DNA of 64,000 nucleotides from Undaria pinnatifida (Eukaryota; Sar; Phaeophyceae; Laminariales; Alariaceae), in NCBI GenBank assembly GCA_012845835.1, contig JABAKD010000108.1:536001-600000 (forward strand), read 5' to 3'. Of this stretch, positions 40,300 through 51,701 are shown piece by piece. Under the pieces are notes generated by a model. The model saw only the letters and a program-made list of their open reading frames with translations. It was not told where the DNA came from and did not search any database. Made by a program: the position numbers and the translations under genes. Within the stretch, counting starts at the first letter, position 1. Each line of letters starts with the position of its first letter.

Positions 40300-41205
40300 T
40301 CGCGGGTCAGCTCAAGAGGTTGTTGGCCATCACGTGTCGCGCCGGGTCAACCTGGCCAGACCGGGCCCACGAGAAGCCACCTGACCAGTGCAAAGCCGTG
40401 CTGTTTCTTGCCTGTGATTTCGTGTGGTCGATGTTGTCGTAATAGTAACTTTTTTTGTGATTTTCGCCATTTTTTCCCTCTTCAAAGTCTTGAAAGGGAC
40501 TAGTAATCCTTTTACTACGTATTGCAAACATATTCACACACTAACTTCAAGCTCATAGCCTGCCCCCCCAAAAAACTCTGAAGAACGTGGGCCCGGTGCT
40601 CAAGGCCGCGGGGGATCCATCGCCAAGGAATACGTTGTCAAGCAGGCGCGAGTAAGCGTTTCGCCAAGAAAAATACAAACGAGTTGGAAATTCGCAATAA
40701 ATTTGGGAGTTTCATAGCAAAGGTCCACTGTTTTCGCATTATGCCAACTCCTGATGCAAACATACGAGAATTCGAACGACAGGGTCGGCGCCCTTTTTGG
40801 CCCTTTGTCGAGCCCAATGATCGATTACCCCAAACGGGAACGTAGTTTGTCTGTCCGCACTTTGTGTTACTGTAGTAGTGCTTCAAAAGATCGACGAAAA
40901 GCCCCGCTAACTGCTGTACGTAGTGGGCAATGTATGGTTTTTACATGGCCTGACACACGTACAGTATAGGCCTGCCAACAAGATTGTCCTATTTGGAATG
41001 AGCCTCAGATTCTTATTAATGACACCACCCTTCAGAACAACCTTGAGCATAGGCCATACTGCCTCAGGCTTTTCGTAGGCGCTTGATTAGATCGCACTCG
41101 TCGCTTTTGGGTGTGTATACTATAACCAAGACTACTATAATCAAGACTTTATACTACAATCAGGGCATAATCAAGTCCCTAACGGGTTAGCTAGTGCGAA
41201 GTACA
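40300..41205. other. No feature seen
   Basis: Unique-looking non-coding DNA. Confidence 0.4.
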
Positions 41206-41208
41206 CAC

Positions 41209-41272
41209 ACCCATGCGTCACACCCATGCGTCACACCCATGCGTCACACCCATGCGTCACACCCATGCGTAT
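41209..41272. repeat. 13-bp minisatellite (ACACCCATGCGTC)n
   Basis: Five perfect copies. Confidence 0.95.
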
Positions 41273-41444
41273 TCGGTTAGTTAAGGAATCCCATAAATGC
41301 CGCCCGTGGCCAAAACCACAAGGACACCTTGCTACCACTTGGTCTGTAAACTCTAATAATTCCCGACTGCGGTCGAGGATCACTCCGTACAGCACGACTA
41401 CTGCTGTAACTAACCCTAACCCCATCCCCAATCCAATGAACCAT

Positions 41445-41445
41445 G

Positions 41446-41488
<43 letters not shown>
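41445..41488. repeat. (AATC)n tetranucleotide array
   Basis: Eleven perfect copies. Confidence 0.97.
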
Positions 41489-41934
41489 GTTTAGCGCTAG
41501 TCCTGTTCATTCCGCGCACAGCAGCAGTGCGCGTTAACGTTAGTGGCGACTAGTGGGTAAGACAACTACAGTATCTACCGCCAAGTCCACTGGCGGTGAG
41601 GGGTGAGGGTTTTACCGGAGTCCTGAAAATCACTGCGTCATCGTTGTCGCTTGATGTTGATGTTGCTGTCTTCGCTCTAAAACTACCGGTATGCAAGGCG
41701 GACCTCGTTCCCACCAGCACGTATTGACGATATATCCGAGCGAACAGAGTTTCTGGCCTACGATCGGCACCAAAATCACAGGGGATCCTTTCCAGCCTTG
41801 CATGACCGAATCTTGTTACGGTATTGCCCTGGGGGCCTGGCAATAGCTTAGGTCCAGAACCTTGGGTATGGATATGAGATAAGGGTTTTACATGTCTTTG
41901 AAGGCGTGTGCGCGTATAGGAAAAAGGGATGTAA

Positions 41935-43245
41935 GGATTGGAAGCGCGCCTGGCGCTCGATGCTTCCGTAGTACAAAGAATAACATAGAGAGATTCTAAG
42001 GATCCACAAGTGAGTGAGTACCATGGGGTCTGCGTAGTAGAGACACATGTAAGGAGCTGCTCGTGTCTGTATCCGCGCTTCTTATTCTTTAAATTTATTC
42101 TAACAACGTCAGCGACAAGTAATACATGGCGTCGACGGCAGGGCTGGTTGGTGTACAGTTGCGACAAAGCTATGCGTGTGCTGTCTGTAGCCGACGTCTG
42201 ACCCCTGCTGTGTGTAACCGGAACGCGCGTCTTGCGAGTGGCAGCCGGGGTCGTGTGTATGGCCTTGGCCCTGCTGCCGGCCTGGCCGATTGCGGCTGCC
42301 CTTGCCAGAGCTATGTCCTGTTCCCCCTGTTTTGTTCCCGCGGCGGTAGCGCTGCATGCGTTCCTGCCAGCAACCATACGCGTCACCGTTGTCTCCGAGT
42401 TGACCAAGCTCATTTATGAAGGGGTGTTTACAATACGTCATGAAAGATGAAAGAGTGTCATTAATGTAAAGAACACACATGTCCTAGGGCAGTTCAGACA
42501 TACTTCGAAGTATAAGTTATTGTAGTCCTTTGTTTTCTTGAAGGGCTGCCGCGCGGGCTATTAGGGAAAGCAAACCGATTCATAGGGAAGGGTCGTCGGT
42601 CGAGAGGCCGCCACGTACGGCGCAAACTTCATCACAGTAGTGGAGTGTGAGTCGTAAAAAGTAGCTTCTCCAACGGTGACCGTCCCCCTATGGACCAGTC
42701 TGCTGTCCCCAACAGCCCGCACGGCAGCCTTTCGAGAAAACTACGGACACTGTCTGAGCAGCCATGAGACACGACACTGTTTTCACTGTTTTTTTAAACA
42801 ATGCAAACACACCCTCATAAATGAGCTTGGTCAGCTCCGAAACAACAGGTGACGCCTACCGTTGCTGGCAGGAGCGCATGCTGCTCTACCGCCTCGGGCA
42901 CAAAACAAGGAGAACAAGGGGAACAGGACATTGCGCTCGCAAGGGCCGCCGAAATCGGCCAGGCCGGCAGCAGGGCCAGGACACGCACACAACTCTAGCC
43001 GGCACTCGCAAGACGCACGTTTCAGTGACACAGCAGGCGGCTACGGACAGCACACACATAGCTCTGCCGCAACTGTACACCAACCAGCCCTGCCCTCGAC
43101 GCCGTTAATAACAACAAGCCCTGATACAGACACAGGTGTCTCGATGCAGGTCTCTACTAGGCAGGCCCCATGGTACTCACTCACTTGCGTCTCCTCAGAG
43201 AAGCTCTTTGTATTATTCCTTGTATCACGGAAGCAATGAGCGTTA
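41935..43245. repeat. ~1.3-kb imperfect palindrome (arms ~450-490 bp)
   Basis: 41935-42425 is the reverse complement of 42805-43245 with many substitutions. Shared blocks: ATGAGCTTGGTCAGCTCCGA, GGCCAGGCCGGCAGCAGGGC, AACTGTACACCAACCAGCCC and CAGGTGTCTCGATGCAGGTC-like. Both arms give a similar peptide starting MSLVNSETT/MSLVSSETT and containing ATDSTHIALPQLYTNQP, but the frames shift within each arm. This points to an inverted duplication of one sequence. A third inverted piece lies at 43795-43940. Confidence 0.75.
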
Positions 43246-43794
43246 AACGCGCTAAAAAATGCGTAGAAGGGTTTCATGGCGAGGTTTTCACCTATAGCGT
43301 CTTCGACCCCGGCGTTTTGCGCATGTTTAATTACTCACCTGCGTCTCTCGGGTGCAGCCGATCGCCTTTGAACCGCTGGGTTCCCGTTTTTTTTATTTTC
43401 ATGGTTTCCTTTGTTCCAATTCTCCACGTTAGTCTGAGTAGGGCGATAGCTCTCGCGTCTGCCGATTCCGCCGTTACCGCTGAGTTTTCTGCATTCCATT
43501 TCCCGTCTTCCTTTTTTCTGTTGTCGGTGTTTTGATTTAGTATTTTTCCTGAGGTTTCGTAACCTGACAGGGTACATGTGTGGTGAGAGTGGGTTTCGAG
43601 AGCCGCATCTTCCAGCCATGTTCTAGACCGTGGAACCGGTATTTCCCCGAATCCCCCATATTTCTGCATACACGGCTCATCAGGGTGGGCTAGTGTAATG
43701 TTATTTCCCTGGTATTTGCGCCGTATATACGGCTCATCAGGTTTTGTTCAGGATCCAGAAAGTTGGCCTGGTATGAATAAGTGCCGTTGAAAGC

Positions 43795-43940
43795 GGCGCT
43801 CACTGTTTCCGTGATACAAGGAGTAACACAACGAGCTTCTCCAAGGAAACACAAGTGAGCAAACACTGCTGTGGGACCTGCCTATTAATAGAAGAGAGAC
43901 CTGCAAGAAGGCACTTGTGTCTATATCAGGTATAGTAGAT
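43795..43940. repeat. Third fragment of the palindrome sequence
   Basis: GTGATACAAGGAGTAACA, AACACAAGTGAGCAAACACT and GAGACCTGC...GTGTCTATATCAGG match the 41935-42075 arm in orientation. Confidence 0.65.
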
Positions 43941-43944
43941 GTCG

Positions 43945-45010
43945 GGGCTTCCTATTACAAAACCTCCCGCATGTCCCGCCCGACCACCTGGGATGTCCGA
44001 AAAAGAAAGTGGACTCGTAATCAAATCATTTTTTCTTGCTACAACCAGTACTGAAACCACAGCACCAGTTTACGTCAGCATAGCAGTACGTACCATGTAC
44101 CAGGGCATTAACTATTAATGGGGAAACTGTTGCCATGGATGCGTGAGTAAACGCCGTAAAACCATTTGAGCTATTAATCATATAAATAGCGCATATAGAC
44201 GCCTAAATAATTTGTTTCGTGATGCATTGCATGAGTACACGGCCGTAAACCACTTGGCCAAGTGCGTTCAGACGCGATTATAAAAGTTTTCGCCTATAGC
44301 GCAAACACAAAAGGTGCCTAAAATAAAAATAATCATGCGAAACCAGTCGCGCGGCGCAACACGCCTCCTTGCACCTGTCGCGCAAACGGCAATCCGGACA
44401 AAAAAAAAAGCACGCCCGCGCCACAGTGCAACACCTGACCTATGCCCTGGGTTGCGTTGGGTTGGGCGGACGAAGGGTAAAAATATCCGCCAGTGCGAAT
44501 TCCCAGCTACAGCTACAGCGACAAGCAGCATCTTATATTTCTACCCTTCCCTGCCTTCTTTTGTTTCCTGCGATCTGTCTGATGTGCGTATGTTCTGCAC
44601 GTCGACTCCACTACTTCGGAGTGTGTGTTCTTCACGTTAAACTGTCATTGTCACCCATCGATGTCTAGCACCCCCGGTATCCGTGCAAATGCCCCACCCA
44701 AGGCAGACACACTCTGCGGTCACTAACTACGAGACAGATATTTTTACATGTATCGTAAAGACGGCAGCAAGGGGTTCGGCCGTGCACCGCCAACGTACTG
44801 CACACGAAAGCGGAAAAAACCCAAGACAGAACCCTTCGGAAACACCAAACAACTTGCAGCCCTGGAGAAAGATCAAGGAAAAGATGAAATATGAAAGATA
44901 CACTTCGTACAAAAGGAACAAAGAAAGCAGAAGAAATAAATAAATAAAAAGTTGGTTAATCTCCGCCCTTTGCTACCAGGCACCCAGGGTCTGTATGTTT
45001 TCTCTCTCGT
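43945..45010. other. No gene seen
   Basis: Contains one copy of the TGTGTGTTCTTCACGTTAA end motif (44622-44640). Short open frames only. Confidence 0.4.
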
Positions 45011-46040
45011 AGTTGTGACCGCAGAAGAGTTGGCAGGAGTCTATAATCAACAGTCACCACGGACGCCGTGTGTGCAAAACATCATATAAGGTACTACTTT
45101 TATGCAACTGTTAAAAGGTGGATATCATAGCAACCCGCGGGACATTGTGGTATGTTTGTATTTGGTCAACAGGCAACAAAGGCGTTTAGGCGCTTGCCAA
45201 TATTATTATCGGCTAGTAGCTCTCTTGCTGCTCGTTTATATGTGTATTATATGCGGTCCATAAAAATATATACATGGGCCGACACCGGTACATAAAACAT
45301 CACACATTGCTGTTCTACCAGGCATGTATGTATGTACGTATGTACCCATGCGCGTTTTCTTTTCCAAGAAACCCGTAAAATTCGCACATGGGCCAAAATC
45401 ACGGCGAATTCGTTGCATCACACCTATCATACCCATCACACCTATCATACCCATCACACCTGGTACATTTGTAGTTCTTGTTACATTTTTACTTTTTCTG
45501 TGCATCTCTATATTCTATTTTCAATCTTCTACGATTTTACAGGAGGATACCTCGTTCTCTTCATTTATTTCTTTTGTTTTCTGCGCTTTGTCCGGATTGT
45601 GGTTTGTGTACGTTTTACCTTACGTCTGCAGAACGCTGGGATTGCGCTCGCTACGATGTATTACACGGCAGCACCCAAGACAGCACACAACACACAACAC
45701 ACTCTGTGCCAGAAATTTCCGAGCAACTTTCGGCAAAACCAACGGGGGTACACACAACCAAACTGCCAGTACCATAGACATACCGGTACAACTATCGTAC
45801 AACTATCAAGCCATAGGTACAACACCAGTGCCTTGTCGAAGAGCTTCCATGAACGCATCGATCCGTGTTTTGTACTCTCCGCGTTGTCGGGAAAATGATC
45901 TTCAAACTACGAACGACGGGGGTTTTGTGTTGCGTATTACACGGGAATCTCGGCAATTTGCCTGTTATTTCATCTTGTCTGGTAGTTTGTGACCGCAGAA
46001 GGGCCGGCACATGTCTAGGATGAACACAGCACGGACACAG
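45010..46040. repeat. Direct repeat pair ~970 bp apart
   Basis: TAGTTGTGACCGCAGAAGAG at 45010 and TAGTTTGTGACCGCAGAAGG at 45983, each continuing TTGGCA/CCGGCA and later a CACGGACRC word. It could be remnant ends of one element. The 222-aa and 188-aa frames between them show no domain. Confidence 0.45.
45418..45465. repeat. 18-bp tandem repeat (CACACCTATCATACCCAT)n
   Basis: Two and a half copies. Confidence 0.85.
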
Positions 46041-46424
46041 GGTGGGCTGGCTGTCCACGAGTGGTGGAAAGAATCAAATAACGAAGGAACGGTTTTAAGT
46101 GTGAATAAGTGCTGTGGATAAGAAGGTCGTAATATCAGCATGCAGATTCAAAATTCGTCGAACTCACACCTGATGTCCGGAGAATACATACATGTATTTA
46201 AATATTAGAGTGACAGCGTATCAATTTGGAACCGTGGGTTCGTGTCGCACAGAGTTTTTATTCCTTGGGGGGTGTGAGTAGTCTGTAGATGACTTTAATT
46301 CTTGAATGCTGTATTAAGAGCAACATATAGATAACTTATACGTAATATTCTGTGTTCGTACTCTTCCCGATATTAAAGCCCCCCGAGGGGAGAAAAACAA
46401 AATAAACCGCCTACCATACATATG

Positions 46425-46680
46425 ATAAAGTAATATAGTGGAAACTACAGTAATTAATTTATAAAATAGATTTGATGTTAGATCTAGCTCAAAATTCCCC
46501 ACCTAAAGTACAAATACCAATACTTACCATTATAGTGGACAAAAAATAAGACACCTCCCAATAAAAACTCACTCATATAGTATATTACGAGTACCAACAA
46601 CGCAGCTTGCAAAGATGAGTATTGACCTGAAATTCGTCAAACTCACGGCTGACGTCCTTGAAAATAAGTTGTAAAATATC
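46425..46680 (-). mobile_element. K1 element, longest copy
   Basis: On the minus strand: TATTTTACAACTTATTTTCA, AGGACGTCAGCCGTGAGT, the K1 centre and GTACTCGTAATATACTATAT. It then runs into the interior block shared with 31585-31748. The two together show K1 units are the ends of a larger element. A short inverted K1 scrap also lies at 46145-46180. Confidence 0.7.
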
Positions 46681-46689
46681 GCCATCAAC

Positions 46690-46995
46690 AAATAATCAAG
46701 TTTCATACCGTCACGAAAACGCCTCTTTCTTGCCGTCAAGAACCATCCTCTTTTCATCGTCAACAAATATACCCTTTCTTACCGCCAAGAAAAAAAACAA
46801 TAATGTCGGCCTCTTCCTGATCGTAACTAAACATTAGCACCGCTTTTACCGCAAAACGAAAAAGTTCTATTTTACCGTCAAGACCAATCCTCTTCCTTAC
46901 AGCCAAGACGTGTCCGCCTTCTTATCGTGAAGAAACTGCTGTACCGTCCGTCTTTTCGCAAATAAATGTCCTCTTGTAACAAAATACCTTCCTTC
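46690..46995. repeat. Degenerate ~35-bp repeats (CTCTTTCTTACCGTCAAGAA)
   Basis: ACCGYCAAGAA/CGTCAACAA words follow CTCTT-rich stretches about eight times. Confidence 0.6.
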
Positions 46996-47204
46996 CTTGC
47001 CCTCAAGAAAAAATCTCTTTTTTGCCGCAATAGCCCATATGGTGAAGAACGAAGAAGAAATCGTATAAAATGCTGTGTACGCATTGAGCCGCCCCAAGGG
47101 CGTTGACATTGACAATTAGCACCTAGGGAGGTAGCTACCTTGCGACAAAAAAAAATCAGCAGGCACAGCAAATAACCCTCCCATTCCTTCCGAGAGAACA
47201 CACT

Positions 47205-47475
47205 ATTACACACTCCAAGATATACACTATTACACAATATTACACACTATTACACACTATTACACACCATCACACACTAATACACACTATTACACACCAT
47301 TACACACTATTACTATTACACACCATTACACACTATTACGCACTATTACACACTATTACACACTATTACGCACTATTACACACTATTACACATTTCACGC
47401 ACTATTACACACTATTACACACTATTACACACTCCAAGATACCCTATTACACACTCCAAGATACTCTAGTACACA
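47205..47475. repeat. 10-bp array (ACACACTATT)n
   Basis: More than 20 units of CACACTATTA with CCATTA and CGCACTATTA variants. It ends in TACACACTCCAAGATAC units of 19-20 bp. Confidence 0.95.
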
Positions 47476-47649
47476 CTACAAGATACCCTAGTATACAGCA
47501 CACAGCATACAGTAGCTCTCGCTCTAGCCTGTGCCCTCGTTGTCGAAATGAGTACCGTACCAATACTTTCAAGTATTGAAAGTAGTACAAGACGGTACAA
47601 TATGGACTACTACAGCACGCCTAACCCTACAAAAACAGCAAGCATCATC

Positions 47650-47690
47650 CTATCCTATCCTACACTACACTACACTACACTACACTACAC
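47650..47690. repeat. (CTACA)n pentamer array
   Basis: Seven copies. Confidence 0.9.
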
Positions 47691-47759
47691 CAGTATTAAT
47701 AATAGCCCCCAGCACTTCGTCGCAAAAAACGAGCACACAATTCCATGAAATGCCATAGT

Positions 47760-47935
47760 CTGAAGGGGCGATGTTTTGACGTCATCTACGGGACGACTGC
47801 AGCGTTGCTCGATTTACCGGGTGACCGTGCTCGGCTTCTAAAGTGATGCTATTTATGGGACGACTTTATGGGACGACTTCAGCGTTGCTCGGATTACGGG
47901 GTGACCGTGAGCAGCTTCCGTCACAAGTGCTAGAC
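47760..47935. repeat. ~100-bp tandem duplication
   Basis: GGGACGACTKCAGCGTTGCTC then GATTACCGGGTGACCGTG appears twice, with an extra TTTATGGGACGAC between. Confidence 0.75.
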
Positions 47936-48345
47936 ACCACCAAGCACTACACACGACTCCGCCATAGAACGCAAGCATTGATAGAATAGCCGGAGGCCAT
48001 GCACCATAACCGTCCATGATACCCGTACCGTACCGGTGCCGTACTGGTACCGTACCGTACGGTACTGCTGTTATGGTAAAAAGAATACCCGTGGAGGAGT
48101 AGAGAAGGGAACCCTCGGCCAAAATACTACCAGGTACAGCAGTAGCATAGTATTAATATATAGTGTAACATCATATTTGCAATGCCTACCGTATCTGTCT
48201 CCTAGTTTATCATCACCGAGCTCGACTCTATTGATAGAAGGCATCGGCGCGGGCATTGAAGGTGCTGGACGTACATGTGCGGAAATATCAGTGTCATGTT
48301 AAGAACACACACATCGGCCACTTTAAGCAGGCTCGCTAAGGTTAA

Positions 48346-48426
48346 CCCCTTCAGAGCCTCAAAATGCCCCCTATACTATCTTCAAGTAAAGTTCTCCCCA
48401 AACACGGGCTTCCAGTCGCAAAGGCG
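48346..48426. mobile_element. TTAA-flanked MITE, copy 3 (81 bp, inverted)
   Basis: TTAA then CCCCTTCAGAGCC at the left, and GCAAAGGCG then TTAA at the right. In reverse complement its interior GTGTTTGGGGAGAAC and GATAGTATAGGGGGC aligns with copy 1 at 13716. Confidence 0.65.
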
Positions 48427-48714
48427 TTAAGGGATGGGGGGTACGCGATTTGTCCGGGGTGCAAGGCAGGGAGCACGGCGTTTCATTAGTATCATTAGTA
48501 TCATTAGTACCATTAGTATCAAGCATGCATGAGCGCGTCACGCGGGAAGCAAGATGACTCATAGCTCATGTCTATTATACTGCCGGACGCTCTTCCTCGA
48601 GCAAAGACTGGTCAGCGGTGACACTGGACAAGGCCGCAATTCCTGTGGTTAAGGATTAGGTCGTTATACAGACTACGGCTCCCTCTATAGACTACAAGCA
48701 GTAGCACTGGTATG

Positions 48715-48850
48715 TGCAATGTGCCAGCATTTCACAGGCACTATAGCGGCAACCGAGATTACTCCGCATACTCCAGCTAGTTGTTCGTTCTATATGTGCC
48801 AAGCGATTTCGCAGGCACTGCAGCGGGAACAGGCACTACTCAACCGGCAC
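48715..48850. repeat. ~95-bp diverged tandem duplication
   Basis: ATGTGCCARCRTTTCRCAGGC then ACTRYAGCGGSAAC occurs twice. Confidence 0.65.
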
Positions 48851-49967
48851 TATCGAGGGAAACCGGTGCAAAAGCCATGGTCATCACAGAAAAACACACA
48901 TCGTCGAAACTCATGTAGCACACTTGGCAAATGACATTATAGCTCATGCAAGCCTTCTCTTCGGGATGTGATGTGGTGGCGTTGAAATTGTCAAAGGGTG
49001 TCTCCAAGTACTTTTACAAGAGAACCATTAGCCACCGGGTGAGTAAACCGGCAAATAACACCGCACCGACTACTAGGATTACTAGCCCACAGGAGTTTAC
49101 ATTTTGGTTTACAAGGTTCCCCTTCGGGAAGTTGGGGTTCCCCTTCGGGAAGTTGTTTGGCATGAGATCCCACGGGTGTCTTCACGTTGAAAAAAGAAAA
49201 AAAAAACTCCAAAACTAAAAGAAAAAACATTAATTTACCACCGCGCAGGTAACCTGCCACCAAGTCAAAGTAAGCAGCACCAACGATTTTACATGATACA
49301 CGTAGGAACAGCTGTTCCCCTTTTTCAACCCGCGACTTGCGACACCCCCGAGAGTTCCCCTGTGGCACATCGCCAAGGGGAACCTTCAGCGCGTGCCTTG
49401 ACTTATTTCGACCTCGCTGGAGCGGTTGGAACGGAACGAGGCTGTTCGCATTCGTTCGTTCCATTCCAACCTGTTTGCCTGTTTGTGTCTGCGTCTGGAG
49501 AATTCGGACAACCTACCGGAACAGATAATAACTCAAACGACTTTGGCGGCGGGCCCAGGCCCGTGCACTTCGGCTCTATAGCAGGGGTGCTGTCACACAG
49601 GCAGTCACACAGGCAGCGAGAACTCCTCACACAGAGAACAGCTTTACACGCAAATTTACCGCCAGGCGAGCCTCACAGAAGACAATTAGCCCTCTAAATG
49701 GCACCGCCGGGACAAATCTAGAAGTTGTCATGTTGTGATGTTGCCGTCATGGCCCGACAAGGACTACTGATAGTTCTATAACACGAACATCGGTACCACA
49801 CCGCTGTTGCCAGAAAATATATCGCCAGAGCCTCGTTCGCAACCCGGTATTTTGCCTCGTGATCCTCCTGGTCAGGCCATGGCGGTATTGCGAGGCTCCT
49901 GCCGCGGGCGAGTCCTACGGCGTCCATATACAATACGCTCCACCTCGTGAGTGTTACGTGATCCCAT
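48851..49967. other. No gene seen
   Basis: A 21-bp duplication GGTTCCCCTTCGGGAAGTTG lies at 49110-49153. Its word also follows the K1 copy at 26075. Stop-free frames of 134 and 157 codons show no domain. Confidence 0.4.
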
Positions 49968-50018
49968 GTGCACCTATGATGTCCTATGATGTCCTACGAT
50001 GTCCTATGATGTCGTAGG
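49968..50018. repeat. 11-bp array (CCTATGATGTC)n
   Basis: Four to five copies, followed by AAGCATC trimer at 50036-50058. Confidence 0.85.
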
Positions 50019-50372
50019 CCGGCCTTCCAGAAGTGCATCAAGCATCAAGCATCAAGCAACACTCCCACATACCAAGCGAAATTCCAGCACCAATCAGTTG
50101 CCGTAAGACTCATTCCAAGCGCGCCGTTCCCTTTTGCTACACAAGACTAACTACGACGACGACTCTAGCTGTGGGACTTCTTCCTCTTCAAAAATCCAAA
50201 ATAAAAGAAATTCGTCATCACGGCGGTGAGAGCGTTACGTGGAACGATAGGAATGAATTCCATTTTGACAACCAATCAGCTGCGAGCCAAGTATAATTTT
50301 GTTCCGGGTTTCACGCGTCCCAATGTCTTTTCGGCGGAGTTAATACACGCCCTCACCTTGCGTACCAGGTTG

Positions 50373-50702
50373 TCGTTTTTTTCACTTCTATACGCTTCTA
50401 CTTTCCAGCTTCTGGACAAGCCGTGGTCACAGGTGCCGTCCCTTCTCCCCCCCCGGTTCTTGCCTTCATTTTTTATCGCGCATAGGGTTCAGCAATCCCA
50501 ATGCTCGTCGATTTTTCATCGGGTGTTGCTAACTCACGCTCTCGCGCTTTCCGCAAGTCAATTTGTGCGCGAGAAAAAGTACCAACGAATTTATACGAGT
50601 ATGCACTCGGCGGGGCTCGAAATCACGAAACTGACCTCGAACTCACGAAACTGACCTGTATCAGGCTCGAGGATAACCTGATACGCCACCGGGGCGACCG
50701 GT
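50373..50702 (-). mobile_element. tRNA-derived SINE, copy 2 with duplicated B-box segment
   Basis: Same orientation and layout as copy 1: T-run at 50373-50380, TTATCGCGCATAGGGTTCAG body, and head at 50600-50702. The head carries two tandem versions of the CTCGAAMTCACGAAACTGAC segment, so the B box is present twice. A further diverged scrap (CTCACGCTCTCGCGCTTGCC) lies at 50780-50900. Confidence 0.82.
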
Positions 50703-50902
50703 ATACATACCAGGCAATAAATTCGAAAAACGTTCATAGGTACAGCTTTTTACGCTAGTCCATTTTCTCAAATTTTCCTGGCTCACGCTCTCGCGCTTGC
50801 CGCTCAACACTGGTACAAAAGAAAAAGCCACCACGTACATATAATGTGCCAATATGATAATATGATAACAGAATACAATGCACTCGGTGAGACTCCAACA
50901 CA

Positions 50903-51391
50903 CCATCTTCACGTGGGTAGGGACGACATTCACCCTGTACAGACCCAGAAAAATCGAGGCATCCACCATACTACAACCATACCATAATACTCCATCAGGA
51001 ACATCATGCGTAGTGTCGGCGTGATCGTGCCGCCGCATGACCAGCCAGATAACAAACACTCTCGAGCGACTAGATGCTATCATACCATGGCATGATATCA
51101 TAGACGATACGATATACCGGTATTTATCCGAAGCGGGGAGAGCGCAACCGCCCATAAATTATTAGGGATCAACGGCAGATTGATGATAGATGCGTCTACG
51201 CTTGTACAGAAGGGTCGAAGAGATGTTTTTTTCCCACACCAACGCCAACGGTAAACCTTAAGCTTGGGCGTGCCCCGCTTGTTTGGGTGGAAAAAAAAAA
51301 CGGTTCCAAAACTCGCCCTAGAGGGGGTGTCCTACATCATCGTGTATTTTCAACCATGCCCCCAACGCTACCCCTAACTCACTCCTAACCC
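50903..51391. other. No feature seen
   Basis: Unique-looking sequence. Confidence 0.4.
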
Positions 51392-51701
51392 ATGTGTTGT
51401 TGTTCTCACATTAACTCGCATAATCAAGTCCGTGGTCACAGGACAGGCTCCAGTCACTCTGGAGCTGAGGAATACCCTACGGAATAACACAAACAAACCA
51501 ATGGTGGTACACGCATGTCACAGCTGACGCAATTGATGCCTCCACCACAAACATATAAAAGTGAAATCGGGAGTCAGCCTACGATGTGCCAGGTCCATAC
51601 TGGTGCATACGTCTCACTACTCGCCTGGAAAAACCGACTATACCGCTTGCCACCGAAAAAAGACTATAATACCACGTATATATTGCACGTGGTACCTATC
51701 A

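Noticed and set aside
41550-42413. 287-codon minus-strand gene
   Set aside because: The frame starts MSLVNSETTV and matches the other palindrome arm only at nucleotide level with frame changes. No domain is visible, so it is kept as part of the palindrome.
45324-45992. 222-codon plus-strand frame
   Set aside because: A second long frame overlaps it in the same direction. There is a PIIPIT repeat from an 18-bp array, no domain and no splice support. The hydrophobic part is T-rich DNA.
47205-47475. CRISPR-like array
   Set aside because: Units are 10 bp without spacers; plain microsatellite. The other arrays in the window fail the same way.
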